A stretch of 64,000 nucleotides of DNA from Melanocharis versteri (Eukaryota; Chordata; Aves; Passeriformes; Melanocharitidae), in contig VZTG01010183.1 in NCBI GenBank assembly GCA_013397845.1, positions 1 to 64,000 of the forward strand, given 5' to 3'. The position numbers and the translations under genes are program-made. The notes beneath the pieces are model-generated. The model ran no database searches and was not told the DNA's origin. It worked only from the letters and a program-made list of their open reading frames with translations. Positions 1 through 14,345 of the stretch are shown here, one piece after another. Position 1 is the first letter of the stretch; every line of letters starts with the position of its first letter.

Positions 1-3000
1 GAAAGGCCGCTGGGCCACCCCAATAAACATTAAATTCTGGATCCTCTGATTCTGTATGCTCAAAGATTGCACTAAAATATAATGATCCTTAATTTGGTGA
101 GGGTTCTCAAAAATAGTAATCCCTCATTTAGCAGAACTGACTCGGTTCATTTCCAGGAGGCCTCTACATCTTTGGAGCCAAAGGTATGCTTGGCCCATGT
201 GAAAACTTCACTGTGTGGCACAGAATATACTAATACTATACATCTCATTAAAGTATGCTATAGCCCAAAATTTTTTACAATAGTTTTCTTTATGTTTTGA
301 GCTATTTAAATAATGTTAAAATCAGTGAGGACATGTAGAAGGGCAGATTTTGGCACTGTGTTATGCAGTGCACACATTGAATTGTACAATTTCATGATGC
401 AAAGTAGTGCTGTAAGCTATTAGGGCACTGTTTCCTGTTTATAATCCACATCTAATTTCTGTACTGCAGAAACAGACTTTAAAACTCCAGAACCCCCTAA
501 AAAATTGATTATTTTTAGGTCTTTGAAGGGTTTGTGATCTTTAAATCCAGCCATATTTCTTTAACTAAATCTAGTTTTGTGTAACTGTTAGTAATAATGA
601 ACTATTTTAATACCTAAAAAAAGCTTTTAGCTTGCATTACAGCTTAGCACAGCATGCACAACACATAGCTGAGCAAAAGTAGTTTTACCACTCATGAAAA
701 CAGTCCTATATTTGATAGGAATTTGACTAAATGATAAAGTCAGTAGGCTTACCAGCACTTTTATTTCTTTGCTATAGAATGAAAATACAGCTAAATACAC
801 AGACAAATAATGCATATTATTGCTGGGGAAACAATTTCCTTTTCAGCTTTTTATACATGGTCATAAATTTTAAGATACAGTTTGCAGAGTTGCACAGGGT
901 ATTTGACTATTTCCTTTTTATTTAAATTGCAAATGAATGTATAAATGCCGAAGGCCTGGATTTTCAAAGCACCTTGAGGGACTGCTAATCTTATTCATGA
1001 TTCTTCTTACCATTTTGGGATGAAAATATTGGAAATTAGTGTACTAACAGTGGTGTCCAAAAATTCCACAATCTTGAAAGTATTTTTCTCTCTGTAAGAC
1101 AGAAAAACATCATGAAAGTAGATACTAGTGACTAAAAAGCCTCATTTATAAATGAAACAGGTGGTCAGTACATTGCCAAAGTTACTATAGCCTGGAACTG
1201 TGATTAGGACCCCACTACACTAAGCATTGTACATACAGTGTAAAATAAACCATATCCCCAAGAAAGCATAAAATCCATACAGAAATGAAGCATGAATGAA
1301 AGCATTGCCATGATAAGCTTACATATGGGAGACTGAATGAACTGCTGTGGAGGCTCCTAAAGCACCTCATATTAAAAATACTTATTATGGCTTCATCCTT
1401 TGTGCCAAGATTTACTTCATCTGGGAGTTTAGGTGTCAGGTAAAAAAATTATTTACTTTAAAAATAATGAGCCATTTTATTTAATGGGAATCTAATAAAT
1501 TTGAGGATCAGACTTCTCTGTTAAACAGAAAGCCATTTTATATCCAGTTCCGCTGCAGTGGCAAGGGGACCTTGGATCTCATAATGCCAATCTGGCAGTT
1601 CCTAACTTATTTGCTTTGCCAGTGTGTGGAAATCACAAAGTCCCTTGGGACTGGTGCAACACAAAAGAAGTCAGGCTTAGTGATGATACTCTATGCAAAG
1701 GCAGAAGTACTGATCAAGGAACTGTAAAATGCTGAGAGGAAATCATTATTAGAAAGACGTAGCTTGAAGTCATCTCCTTTCTGGGAATTAAAAAGCTGAC
1801 AGGCACACTGATCCATTATTCTCTCAGTTCAGTCGCAAACTCTCCACAGGATTCAAGTATTTCAGCTTTTTTTCTGACTTGAGGCCAATCTTCTTTCAGA
1901 AGAGAGCAAAAGCAGTTGCTCCAAAACCTATCTAATAACTCAGTACTACAAGGACTAATGTGGGCTACAGACTTTAATTCACTTCCTTCCTTCCTTCCTT
2001 TCCTTCCTTTCCTTCCCTTCCTTCCTTCCTTCCTTCCTTCCTTCCTTCCTTCCTTCCTTCCTTCTTCCCTCCCTCTCTCCTTCCTTCCCTCCCTCCCTCC
2101 TTTCCTCCTTCCCTCCTTCCCTCCTTTTCTACTTTTCTCCTTTTCCCTCTCTCTGCTTCCCCGTTCTCATTCCCCTTTCTGTTTCTCTCTCCCTCCCTTC
2201 CTTCTGGCTTTAGTCATCAGCCAGTGAAACACTGTAGAGTAATACATTGTCAGTCTCTGCTGCCTAAGCTGCGCCATGCTGTGTTGAACAATTAAATATT
2301 CATGGAGGTAGAGAGAAGGCAAGAGAGAAGACATGTTTGAGACAAGAGAGAGAGCCTACAGTCCAGTGAGAGCATTAAGTTAGGAAGGGTAAGATATGCT
2401 TCTTCTTTCCAATCAATAAGTAATATATGAATTTAATTATTTAGTAAAGTAGATATTAGGAATCTAATCTCTCTTCTCCATGTGACACTGATGTGCTATT
2501 TTTTCTGGTTCTCATTTCTGGAATAAATTATTTATATGTATAAACAGTGCGTGAGATTTTGAATTTATGTATGTGCAAAGTGTCACACATGGGGAAGACT
2601 GTCCCACATTCATATACAGCATGATGGGCTCTGAGATGAGCATTACCATTTAGGAACGAGGCATTGGAATCATAGTATAGAGATGCATGCTAGGTCCAGT
2701 GCTCAGCAAAGGTCAAAAAGGAACTCAAACATTTGGAAATACATAAATAGGAAAAGATAATGAAAGAAAACTGCATTAAACCATTGAATACATCCATGGT
2801 TTGTCAACACCAGAAATATCATGGACAGTTATGGTCCTCTGACCTCACAAAATACATACTGGAATTATAAAACTTTCAGAAACAAGGAATTCAAAAGAAT
2901 GGAATGACTCTCACATAGACAATGATGGCTAGCAATCTTCAACATGGAAATTAAGGCAGCTTAATCAAGGGAGAAGTCTTCAAAATCATGAGTAGGATAG

Positions 3001-6000
3001 TGAGCTGTCATTTGTCTTAGCCAACATAAGAAAATCAGAACCATCAAATTAGGATAGTAGGGGCTGAACAAATCAACAAAAACTCCCAAACAAACAAAAA
3101 ATCCCAAAACGTTAAAAGCAAGAAGGAAGTTGTTGCTGTGTTAGGCCTGTGAAATTCTTTGCTTCAAGGCATCTTGGATGACAAAATATATTTTGTCAAG
3201 AGGGAACTGACAAGCATTTGGAAGAGGGATTAATTGGTGATTACTAAGTAGAAAAATACCAGCAGGCTTTGGGAATCTTCCAAGCTGAAAATTGTTGGAA
3301 ACTAGAAGAGTATGAACAGGGGAAATACTGCATATTCTTGCCTTGTTTGTACTCTTCCAAAGGAGCTCACTTTTCTTCATTATTGGAGTCAAAGCAGTAA
3401 GACGTGGTCTCACAAGGACAGCAATTCTTGTCCTCTGTGATCTTTCCTTGCACGTGGAACAGCTTCAGCAGTAAAAATGAGATAACTGGAAAAAAATCCT
3501 CATACAGTGGAGAAAGGACAGATTTCTTGCATGACACCTCATTGGCCTTCAGAACATGCACAAGAACACACAAGAAGCCTATATACTACTATGGAGCTCA
3601 GTTTCAATCTTTCAAATCTCAGAATAATTCTTTAGTCATTGTCCAGCAGAGTTTGTAACTGAAAATTCTGTGGAATAAATGACATAATTTTGTTATCTTG
3701 TAATTTTGTAGCCTAAAAGTTAACAGCAGTTAAACTTTCTGGCATACACCCACACATTTGTTGAAATATGTGTGTGTCAAATGATTCATCTTGATCCTCA
3801 CAGACTTTTTTCATATTCTTGAAAGTCAGAAGATGCATTTGGTTATTTAGAGACTAAAAACTTTTTTTTTTTTTCACAACCAGAAAACATATGGGCAAAA
3901 AAGAGAACAGATAATGTTGTACCTGCCAGTCTGAATCAGCAGTTATGGAAAGCTGTCTGGTGTTACCATACTTGGTGTAGACCTGGAATCCAAATAGACA
4001 CATCTATGTTGCTTCCAATGCACTAGCAGACCCAGTTTTAATAATCACTTGGTCAGAAACATTTGGAGCAAGGCCTATTCAGTCTGAAGATTAATTTTTA
4101 GCAATTCTGCCTTAGAAATTCACTGTAAAAGAAAACCAAAGATTATAACTTCTATAACAGAATCCAGTTTACTAAAAAAAATAATAATAGCATCATGTTG
4201 TGGATGTGATTTTGAGAGGCCTGCGTTAAGAATATTTCCCAAAGGTATCTTTTTCCTTTTAGAAGTAATCTTACGTGTTGCAAGGACTAGAGATAAACTT
4301 GTGAATCCAAATATGTACTCTGTTGCTATTCAGACAAACAAATTGCATACACACTTCCATAACATGATCAAGCTTCATCTTAAAAATATTAAGTTTTCTT
4401 CCCCTCAACAACCATACAGGAAGTTCTTTTAGGATCTTGTTAGTCAGATAGTTGGACAGCTGATATTCTAAGTTTTATATTTATGCTTTAGTCCCTATCT
4501 TACACTGTTTCAGGCTTCAGATACTCCCCAGATTTGTGTTACTGCTGAAGGATATTGAGATAAGACAGATTTTCAGATTTCTACAGTGATAGAATATATT
4601 CCTAAACATCAGTAAGTGATGAATGGAGGATCCCATTTACACTCATTTTTAACATATATATTTAACCACTTTCTCTCTACAGTCTTTAGTACCTTAATGT
4701 TCACTGTGGCTCATTTGAAAGTCTTCTTACGATATTTTCAATCTTTGGAATCTTAATGGAGATTCCAAGATATAGCTCTGTAGTGGTCTGACTGATATTT
4801 TTGTTCCAATCTTTTAAGATTTAATTTTGCTCTAGGTGTGAACCCATTGCTGTCAACATACAGAATAAACACACAATTTAACAAAAAGTATTTTAAACTT
4901 TCTGACATGCCTTCATAACTGTATTTTTTGTTCTGGCAAGTTGTGTCTCTCATTCAAAAAGCTAGAAAGAAATACTGATTATATCTGACATGCCAGTGAT
5001 ATTTCCTCTTTGTCAAGGGTTCTCAGTGTTGTAGTTCTTATTGGAGGACCTCATCTTTTTTAGTCTCAAGTTTTAGATCAGCTTGTATATTCTAATAACC
5101 TCAAAATTATCCTTGAACATCTCATTGCAGTAATAAACAGTTTGTGTTTTCTTCATCAAAGGCATTATATTCCATTTCTTTCACAATCTGCTTTGTGATA
5201 AAGAAAGAAAGGGGTAAACCCCCAGTGGTGTTTTTCAAGAGCAGAGATGGTTTTTCATACTGCCAACTGGCAGTGACATTATGCAGTGCTTTAGGAGGTG
5301 TTCTTTTTATGGACAATACCCTGGTGACACACACCAGAGCAGCAATGGCAGCAGCAGAAGCAGCTGAGGTGGTAGCATGTTTTTAGTGGATGAAACAGAA
5401 GAACTTGCCATACCTGTGAGAATGTGACCCATAGGAGACCTTGTTGCCAACTTTCTCTCTTTTATAATTTTTCCTCTTTCTTTTTCACTATATTTGACAT
5501 TTTCCTGAGACTGAGTTTTGTAACTCTAAGTACCTTATGGCAGTGAACAGGAGAAATGGGGCCTGCTCTGATATGGAAAATAGACAAAGAAAATATGCCA
5601 AAACCCATTTCAAATATTGGAAAAAGCATTTGTGGAGTGTTTATGACCCTCCTTGTCTTCAGATGCTGGTAGAAGCTAAAGTTCTCCATTCCTTGCGCAG
5701 TTGCTTATACACAGAATCAAATACTGTTAATTTCTATCCCTAGTTAGAGCTGCTTTATTTTTCTCTCCCAACCTTTTATTGGCAGAGGATATCAGCCTTG
5801 GCTCTTTGTAGAGAACAGCAAAAGGCTGCCTAATGGACTTTGCTGCTCTACATGTGGTGAGCCACTCAAAAGCTCAGTATTGCTTTAGTGAAACAGGAAA
5901 AGTGGGGACATAGATAAATACGTGGCCTCCTTCATCTTCTCTCCTTGCTATTGCCACATACGTAAGCAAATATTTTAATGAACTATTTTTTATTTTTTTT

Positions 6001-9000
6001 GCCCTTTCATGTCCTTTGCTGGTCACACACCAGGCATTGCCTCAGACCAACTCAAATAAGAAGTTTAGAGAGAGAGTTTTCTGATGAGAGATTGCTTCAC
6101 AGGCAAAGACGAGCTGTTTCAAAAGCAACAAGAGCTCTGTCCCCAGATGGTCAAGCATGGGCATACCCCTAAAATTGAAATGCTTTATTCTGTTTGAATA
6201 ATTGGGATATTTTCTTCAGACATTGTTATTTAGGTTGTGACTGATGACTAAAACAGTTTAGCTAAGGAAGGTTATTAGTTCCATATTTGAAAAAAAATCC
6301 AGAATTTCAAAATCCGATTCATTCGGCTGCTTCTCTGTGACTGAATGAGTTTAATTTAACACATGCAGATACCTTCTTACCATGTCTGTCAAGTGCTTTC
6401 AGGACTATTTCACAAAGTAAATAATTGGCCATTAAAATAGTTCTGTTTATTTTCAAGGTATATGCAATACTCTTTGCACTGTTGAAGAAAAAATTCTGTC
6501 CTAAAGTTTTAAGATGTAATTAATCATTTCTGCCTACTGAACTAGTTACGTGCAAACGTGTTTTCACTGTTACAGTTGTACAGCTTGAGAAGTCTTGACG
6601 TGATTTTTTTCTCTGCTAATATTTTCACAACTGATCAAATTGAAGATGTACTGTACAAGGACATTTATCTAAAAGTTATTATTTGTTGTCTGTGTGCATT
6701 TACGCATGCTTCTTTAAGAAGATGCTCTGTATCTCTGCAACAGGTTATGACTATCATGTGATTCAGGAATTACCATGGTAACTACTTGTCTGCATTTTTT
6801 ATTGTACAGCACAATGAGAAGCTAAGAAAAGCTGCAAAAGTTGATGGCAACACGAATTACCGCTGCCCTTGGTTTGCATAGCTAAGTCATTCACTGTGAT
6901 AAAATTGTCATTGTCTCAGGATACAATGACAATTAACATTAAATCCAAAGTAGGCATATTTTATTGCAAAATTCATTTGATTTCTTGTATATTTGTGATT
7001 TATGGCACAGAGAAACACGTTTGCTTGTGATTAGGAAAGAGAAAGTGAAGAGGTGTTTTGCTAATTAATCTCATAGATAAACTATTAGGCTGTCTGTATT
7101 CTTCTGTAACATTTGTATAGAAATGAACATATTTCTCAAAAAAGGAATTCACAGACCCCTACTCCTTGATGAAAATATATAATTCATGTTTAATGCTCTT
7201 TAAGAAATATGAATGCAGAAAATTTAGTAAAATTGCATTTTCTCACATAGGATTACTGTGGTTGCTAAAGCATTTCTCTTTGAAATGCTACATTTTGAGA
7301 GGTGTAGAAGCTGAAATACAGATGTTGATTTTTAGGAGATAATATCTGTATTTAGAAATGTTTATGCCCCTAATAATATAATTTTGATATCTTCAAAGAG
7401 TTCCTTTGTGTGAGTGCTACCAAGACAGCAGCAGTTTGTGCATGTAATCTCATTCACCGGCAATTGTTCTGATCCTTCAAGGAGCATTTGTTACTCATTT
7501 ACTGCATATCTGCAAAGCTAAGAAGCTCGAAGTGGTTTATTAAGTGCCCAGTAAAATCCTGTTTCTTGCAATTCACTGCTTAAAGGAGGAAAACAGAAAT
7601 TTTATAAATGGAAAAACAAGTCTGTGCCTTAGAAGGGAGCCTCCAAAAGGGAGATAGAGAAATAATTTTCCCCATCAAATTATTTAGAACTAGTTTTAAA
7701 TCCTGTGAATTGCTGAACATATTCAGCAGTCACGGCCTGATGTTACAGTAGTCCCATTCACAGAAATGAGTGTAGAGAATTGTTAAATGTACTTCCCATC
7801 AATTCAACCACAGTTTTCAGACTCTAATGGGTCAAGTGCTCTATGAGGATCAAGAATTAAATTGGGCTGAAATTAATCGAACTTTAATCCAATTAAGTAT
7901 GGGTCTATTTTTAATTCTTCACCAAAAACCATAGTTCTATAATACATTAGCGCTAGAAACTGGGTGCTGTTCCTAGCTCTGCCCTTAGCCTACTGCATAA
8001 ATGTGTCCTGGTCCTTTCAGTTTGTAGTTTACTGAACTTGGATTTGCCTACCTATAAGAGAGCATAATGCTCTCTTTTCTTAGTGAAGATGTCTTTGAGA
8101 TCACTCAGGTAACATATAAACAATCAGTAGCTTTGATGACATCATGAAAAAAATTTAAGATCAGCTGTATTGCAGCCCCATCTTTCTTCTTTGTTCTCTG
8201 CTCTTCCCCAGACAAGTGAATCAGCCATTCTGCATGGCCACAGAATTGAGATTGCTGAAGGAGTACCTTTGATGCTCCACATCAGCACATTCCACATCCT
8301 ATCTCCAAAATGCATGCCAAGTGACCAGCCATTTCACAAGACAGCAGCTTGCATAATGGAAGACATGCCCAAGGAAAATCTAAAAGCAGTATAAAGAAAT
8401 ATGAACTGCTTATATTTTTCTCAAATAGAAAAATGTTGAGGGAAAAATCTGAAGAAAAACAAGATGATAAAGCCTGCATTCACAGTGATTTGTGCTTGTA
8501 CTGGTGTTCTATATCCGGATTGTCATAATTTCATATGTGCTACTTGAAAAAAATTGTCATAATAAAATTTAAATTTCATGGGTTCTGTAGTTGCCACATC
8601 TGAAGCTAGAACAACTGCCTCCATGTAGCTTCCAGACAGGCAGAGGGAAAAGAAAATGAAAAACCAAAATATTGCATCTCGCCTGAATTTGAACAGAGAA
8701 TTCTGATATTAAAAATAAGCTATCTTTTTCTTCTAGTCTTTCTCCTTGTCAATATCACAGTCTGCTGCCTGCTAGATTTAAAAGTCTCACAAGGCTGCAT
8801 TATTTTCCTGTACTGAGCCATGGACTGATGTCAGTCCTTGTATAAAACCACAATCAACTGAGTTTCCTCTTGAGTTAGTTCCAGTAATGAAATTAGTTAT
8901 ACTGACAGTACTCACTGGCAGTACAGAGAAACTGGCTCTACTCAGGGGTCTCTGCTATATATTTCTTTCTATGAATTTCTTTTTCCAAACTTGCACTGAA

Positions 9001-9999
9001 TTTTATTTGGAGAAAAATATATTACTATTAGTCTATTAATATATATCTTCTCCTCCCACTCAAGAATTGTTAGAGATAGTGACCTTAAGGGAAGTTTTTG
9101 AGCATCAAGTTACATACCCTCTGTGCTAATGTTTAAAAGGGAAAATGGAAGTTGCATATGTCTGATGTTTTCTGCAGTATTGATCATTCTCTCAGTCCTG
9201 CAGGTCTTCTTGGGAGATTCAGAGTGATAAAAGCATGTTTCTCTGGATGTAAAGGCTTTTAATGAATATCATTATAAAATACTGGAGAAAAAAAAAAAAA
9301 AAAGAAAGAATGAAAAAATATAGTAAAATTACAGTTTAAATAGTGAATTTGTGAGGACTTCAAATATTTGAAAAATCAGAATTTGAAATAGCTTTAGAGC
9401 TCTTAGCAGTGTTGTCCTTCTGTACATTCTGTGTGCAAAATACGTGCAAAATGTATCAATTGATCCTTGAAAAATGTTATCATACATGTACAGAAAGATA
9501 CACACACTGAAATTCCAGAAGCATCTCTACCTCATCTATTTCCCAAATGTCAAATGCTTAATTAAAATATTCTTTTAAGAACATGTCTACTATATATTTA
9601 CTGGGTATCAGGTATCTTTAAGCAGAAAAAGTATATTGCGTGAGATTTTAGCAGATTCCACATTTTACAGTGTCAGGGGTCTGTAAATCCTTAGACAGTA
9701 CGTTGCTGCCTCTAAAAATTATATACTAGCATATTCTGTATGTTGTAATCCTGAAAGGGGCTCAACCTGAGCCGAGAGGTAGTCAGCTTTCCTCATCTCT
9801 TGCTAAACAAATTGTGTTCTGCTAAACTAAGTAAGAAATGGGCTGCTTTGCGTATGTTCTTCATCCGATGATGAAATAATAGAAATGTTTCCTGATGATC
9901 TCACAGCATATCCTATTTCCCAATCTTGATAGTGGCTCCCAGCAGTTTCCACAGGTTCTCTGTACGATATCTGATGCTGCTGGAGTGATTGTGCCTATC
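1..9999. other. gene-free downstream flank, part 1
   Basis: AT-rich noncoding sequence. No reading frame exceeds about 103 codons, and that longest one is the translated CTTC repeat. No exon of FANCF, GAS2 or another known gene was recognised. Apart from the pyrimidine tract at 1982-2215 and short A/T runs (for example 9288-9303), I see nothing. Confidence 0.7.
1982..2215. repeat. (CTTC)n / polypyrimidine tract
   Basis: Over 200 bp of CCTT/CTTC and CCCT repeats on the plus strand, pure in the middle (about 2010-2060) and degenerate on the right. Confidence 0.95.
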
Positions 10000-10249
10000 T
10001 ATTCCCAGACTTTCCATGTAGTAGAGCTAGTTGGCTAATTATTACAGGTAGTTTTCAGTATTTGTTCTGAAAAGCAAAGATTACAGCAAAAAAAAAAAAA
10101 AACAAAACAAAAAAAATAGATTTTGTAACGGTGCAGGCTTTGGGTAAATATGAAAATAATTTATTAACAAAAGAAATTAAATTGGTCTAATGATTTTCCT
10201 CTGTATGTAATTAATCTACTACCTAATAAAAAATATTCATGGAATATTA

Positions 10250-10378
10250 ACAGAATGTTCTGTGTTGGAAGGGAAACACAAGGATTATCAAGTCCAGCTT
10301 TTAAGTGAATGGCTACTATGGGGGTTGAACTCACAACCTTGGTGTTATTAGTACAATGCTCTGACCAACTGAGCTCAT
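10250..10378 (-). mobile_element. tRNA-Ile-headed SINE with CR1-like tail (TguSINE1-like)
   Basis: On the minus strand the element starts with an A-box-like AGCTCAGTTGGTCAGAGCA, an anticodon-loop region CTAATAA as in tRNA-Ile(AAT), and a B-box-like GTGAGTTCAACCC. It then runs into a CR1-type tail with GGACTTGATAATCCTTGTG and CCCTTCCAAC. tRNA head plus CR1 tail is the architecture of TguSINE1. The 5' end is degraded and the copy is probably inactive. Confidence 0.75.
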
Positions 10379-11299
10379 CTCAGAGTCATGACATATGACA
10401 TCCGAATGACATTTTCTTTATTATTATGTTTCATAACCTTTTCTAAAGATTGATAAATGCTATTTCAGGTCTAACAACTATATAATAACTATGTAATCTT
10501 GTTTTTATATATATTCTACATTAAAGAGCACTCAACCAAAACTAAAACAGTGATGTACACATAACAGCATAGCTATGCCATAAAGATCTCCAAGATACAT
10601 TTTGGAGACACATGTCTCAAGCTAACAACCTTTCACATCTCCCCATTTCATCTGCACTTTGTCCTCTCATCTGCCTCCACTGAGACCAATATTAATATTC
10701 CAAACCTTAGGGCAGCTGTCAGACAGTTCCCATTATTATAATTTTATTTTTCAAAAGGCAACTTGCCATAAAATATGCCAAGTATTTTAGAATTGTCGTG
10801 TGAAGGGAGTGATGAGTAGCAGACACATGGTTTGAAGGCACTGCTTTTGTAAGGAATCCTTAGTTCTCCCTCACTGCTCCAGTGACTAATTCTTTCCCCT
10901 CCAAATGCCAGATTTGTCATACAAGCAGAGCATATGATTAGGGGGACAGAGAAAAAGTCACGTGTCCATGCTTGACTTTCCTGGTGAAGATTAAAAAATA
11001 GATTGCTATAATTTTGCAAGGCCTTTTTATGCCAGAATCCTGACAGAAAGGTTTTGAAATGGAGAAAAGGGAGAAAGATATGGTTTAATAAGTTTTTATG
11101 ATACAGAGAGAGACCGGTGTTTGTGAGAGAATAAAAACAAAACTCAAAACACTTGCCATATTTGATGTTGAATTCTGTTTAAAATTTTCGGTCAGGAAAA
11201 TATTTGTCTTCATACCAATGTAGTCTATTTGAAAATCCTGAAAATAATTCAGCTTGCTGAAAGGAAAATCTTAATAGTTGTCATGTTAAGCTCCCCTTC

Positions 11300-11381
11300 G
11301 TAGAACCGTAGGGCCATTTCAAACCCGCTTGGGTTGAAATGGCCCTTAAATATCATCTAGTTCCAACCCCCCCGTTATGGT
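11300..11381 (-). mobile_element. CR1 3'-tail fragment with embedded inverted repeat
   Basis: The plus strand reads the reverse complement of a CR1 3' end: TAGAACCGTAG, then a GGTTGAAATGGCCC variant of the usual GGTTGGAAGGGACC, then TATCATCTAGTTCCAACCCC. An imperfect palindrome sits at 11311-11345. Confidence 0.7.
11311..11345. repeat. 35-bp imperfect palindrome (hairpin)
   Basis: GGGCCATTTCAAACCC, a GCTT loop, then GGGTTGAAATGGCCC. The arms pair over 15 bases with one bulged A. It lies within the CR1 tail. Confidence 0.85.
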
Positions 11382-13746
11382 GCTTGTTCTTAGTATATGT
11401 GATTCTGTATCTAATCAACTTGACATAGAGTGGGTAGACTGGCAACCTTCAGGAATCAGAGATAAAGGTTATGAGACAGATGTCAAAGTATGCAACAGTA
11501 TGAGTGGCTAGAAGTACACAACTAGACTTCGGAGAGTTTGACACATCACGTTGCCAGCTCTTCTTTGATGTTATCAAATATAGTAGCCACACTGCTAGTT
11601 TTTGTATACTCAGAAAATGTTGCTAATAGCCAAATTTACTCTTAAAAACAGCTGTTTGAAAAAAGAGATATGATTAACTAAAAGATGGGCAGGCAACTCA
11701 GAAATACCAGAGAAAGATAGATGACATAATTCATGCCTCTTGCAAACATTTTATTATTTGTCTAAACAAAGGACACCACCTTCAAACTATATACTTCACC
11801 ACTAGATTGGCAGCTTTGAGATAGAAAAATGTTTTTATATTCTCAGTTACTATTTATTTTATATTAAGTATTTTTTCCCAGTATTTGGATGTCAAACTGT
11901 TCATTGTCAGTTGTACAGGATGTACAATTTTCCCCCTTTGCTCTGAGCCATTCATAATTCATTGCCTGGATATGACTAAATGTATTTCTCATGAATTTAC
12001 AAATAAGTGAAATTTCTTATACTCTAGTGGCTCCTTGTGGAGTTGCCTTTTTTACACTAAACTGCACATGTGTTCAAGGGGTTTTTCTTCTACATTTGCT
12101 AGGATGCATATAAAGGTTTTGATTCTTAAGTAAATAGCTAGGAAAAATCTCCCAAATATTTGAAGACAGAAGTCCTTTATAAAGTAGTTCAGCAGTTGCG
12201 TTATATGCATTTTCAAACTGATTTGTTACTTGGTTTTTTGCCTGACGTTTTATTCACTGTGTGTTAACTCATTAAAAAATGTGCATAAAGGAATTTTCCA
12301 GAATTTAAATGACAGATGTACAGGGCACTTATACTTATTGACCTGCCCTGAATCACCTGATACAGTAGAGCTGCTCTACCAGCGTTGAATGACTATTTCT
12401 TTGCAACCCTGCTGCTTTGTTTCTATGAATATACCCTCATCCTCTCTTGCCTGTTTCTGCAACATGCATGACAAAATGAAAATATTCTTTCACAGCACAA
12501 GAAGCAAACCTTTCAGAAATTGATAATTACTCATTTAGACAGTTAAATCAATATGCAATACTTAAAACCTTGAAATTTTTGGAAGTATGCATAGAAATAT
12601 TTGGGCTTCAGAGTAGCGTGTACAATCATTACATTTGTCTACTGAAATTTTGAAAAAGATGCACCACTTCATCATAAAGGCACAAATATTTATCTGTATG
12701 CAGAGCTCCAGCACCTGAAGAATCCCTGTGAAAAAGATTCCGTGGGTGATGTAGACCATTATGGCTGCTCTTACAAACCACAAGAAGGATTGGCATATGG
12801 ACAGATTAGGGACAATAATTTTGCTATCCAAATGGTCCTCTGGATTAAGGAATCAACGGAAACTGAGATAATAGATCTGGGCTGGTAATTGCACTTTCCA
12901 GATTTGGGCTGTCGGGTAGTGAGTCAAGGAACAGAAGCTGGGAATTGGGCACTGCTGTTCTCATAAAGATCATTGGCTGATTGATTACACATAAAACAGT
13001 CCATGTAGATTAAAATAAAGCAACTTCTTGCATTAATTGAAAATTGTTTTGTCTGAGGCAGAGGATTGTTAGCAAGTTACCAGGGGATGATGTTTTACTT
13101 GAGCTGGTTGAATGCCATCCCAATTCAGTGATTTTCTTTTTTACTTATTCCAAAATTTCTAGACTGAAAATTAATAAGCTATTAAAAAAACAGAAGCAAA
13201 ACTTCTTATAGATATTAAATAACTGTACTTCTTATTTCTGGGACAATAGAGAAGATACAGTCTGGTCGTGGTCAGTTTTATTTATCACCAATTGCACTTA
13301 AAAATCACAATTAAAATTCTCAAATTAGTGCCCCGGAAGTTAATTATGATTTTTGTGTTTTGATCTTGTTTTCTATTAAATATGCAATCAAGGCCATCCC
13401 AGTACATGGGTGCTGACGAAATGAGGATCAACGACTGAAGCACTAGGACACTGTAGTGATGAGTACTACCGAACTGTAATCGAGGAAAATAATCATTCTG
13501 TCTTCACATTAGGATTTAAATGGGGCAATGACACTGAACAAGGAGAAGAAAACAACATATTCATTAATTTATGTTATTACTTTGTGTACTGAGTGACATG
13601 GAGATGTCATGAAAAAATACATTAATTCATTGGTGCACTGTTTCATAACATATGTGGAGGAGAAGCTGATCAAAGCTGTAGATGCAAATTTTAATTCTGA
13701 TGTCTTCTGACTGCTAGCACTTGTCTTTGCAATCTTCAGTCTTCAT

Positions 13747-13788
13747 GCACACACACAGACACACACACACACAGAGACACACACACAT
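13747..13788. repeat. (CA)n microsatellite
   Basis: Interrupted ACACAC run with AGAC and AGAGAC interruptions. Confidence 0.9.
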
Positions 13789-14199
13789 AAACATACAGAG
13801 TAGCAACCAGAATTTCCAGTGACTCTTTGTTGCACATGCTTAGTTTGAGGTCTGATCATCATCTGGAAGCTGCAGAAGACAGGAGGAATTATAAGGTGGG
13901 TTTATTCTTCTGCCTGTGGACTTTAAGTTGCATTAAAGCTTCAAGGGAAAAAGGAGAGATGACTTTCTGATTTTCTGTTCTTTAAGTTACAATAAATTAA
14001 ACAACACTAAGTAGTGAGGCGATTGTGAATGTCAATGCAAAGCACATAAGGTAAATTTACCTAGAATTAATAGAATTTTTAAAATTGCAACTAGAACTGC
14101 TATTTCATGTAGACATTTTAATTTCTTCCATTTAATATATAGATTATGTCACATTTTTGGTGTGGTGTCAGAGTGGAGGATCACCTAAAATATGTTGCT

Positions 14200-14345
14200 T
14201 TTAGAACCAATTAGGTTGGAAAAGACTTCTGAGATCATCAAGTTCAGCCTATTACCAAACACCACCACGTCAACTAGACCATGGAACTAAGTGCCACATC
14301 CAGTCTTTCTTAAACACCTCCAGAGACTGTGAAAGTAAGATTAGT
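14200..14345 (-). mobile_element. CR1 3'-end fragment
   Basis: The plus strand carries AATTAGGTTGGAAAAGAC, GAGATCATCAAGTTCAGCC, AACTAAGTGCCACATCCAG and ACACCTCCAGAGACTGTG, matching the antisense of avian CR1 3' ends. Truncated, with no open reverse-transcriptase frame. Confidence 0.8.

Noticed and set aside
1916..2227. 103-codon frame rich in FLPSFLP
   Set aside because: A translation of the CTTC/CCCTT simple repeat.
10310..10376. tRNA-Ile gene
   Set aside because: A- and B-box sequences are recognisable, but the acceptor stem is not intact and the sequence continues directly into a CR1-like tail, so it is a SINE head and not a functional tRNA gene.
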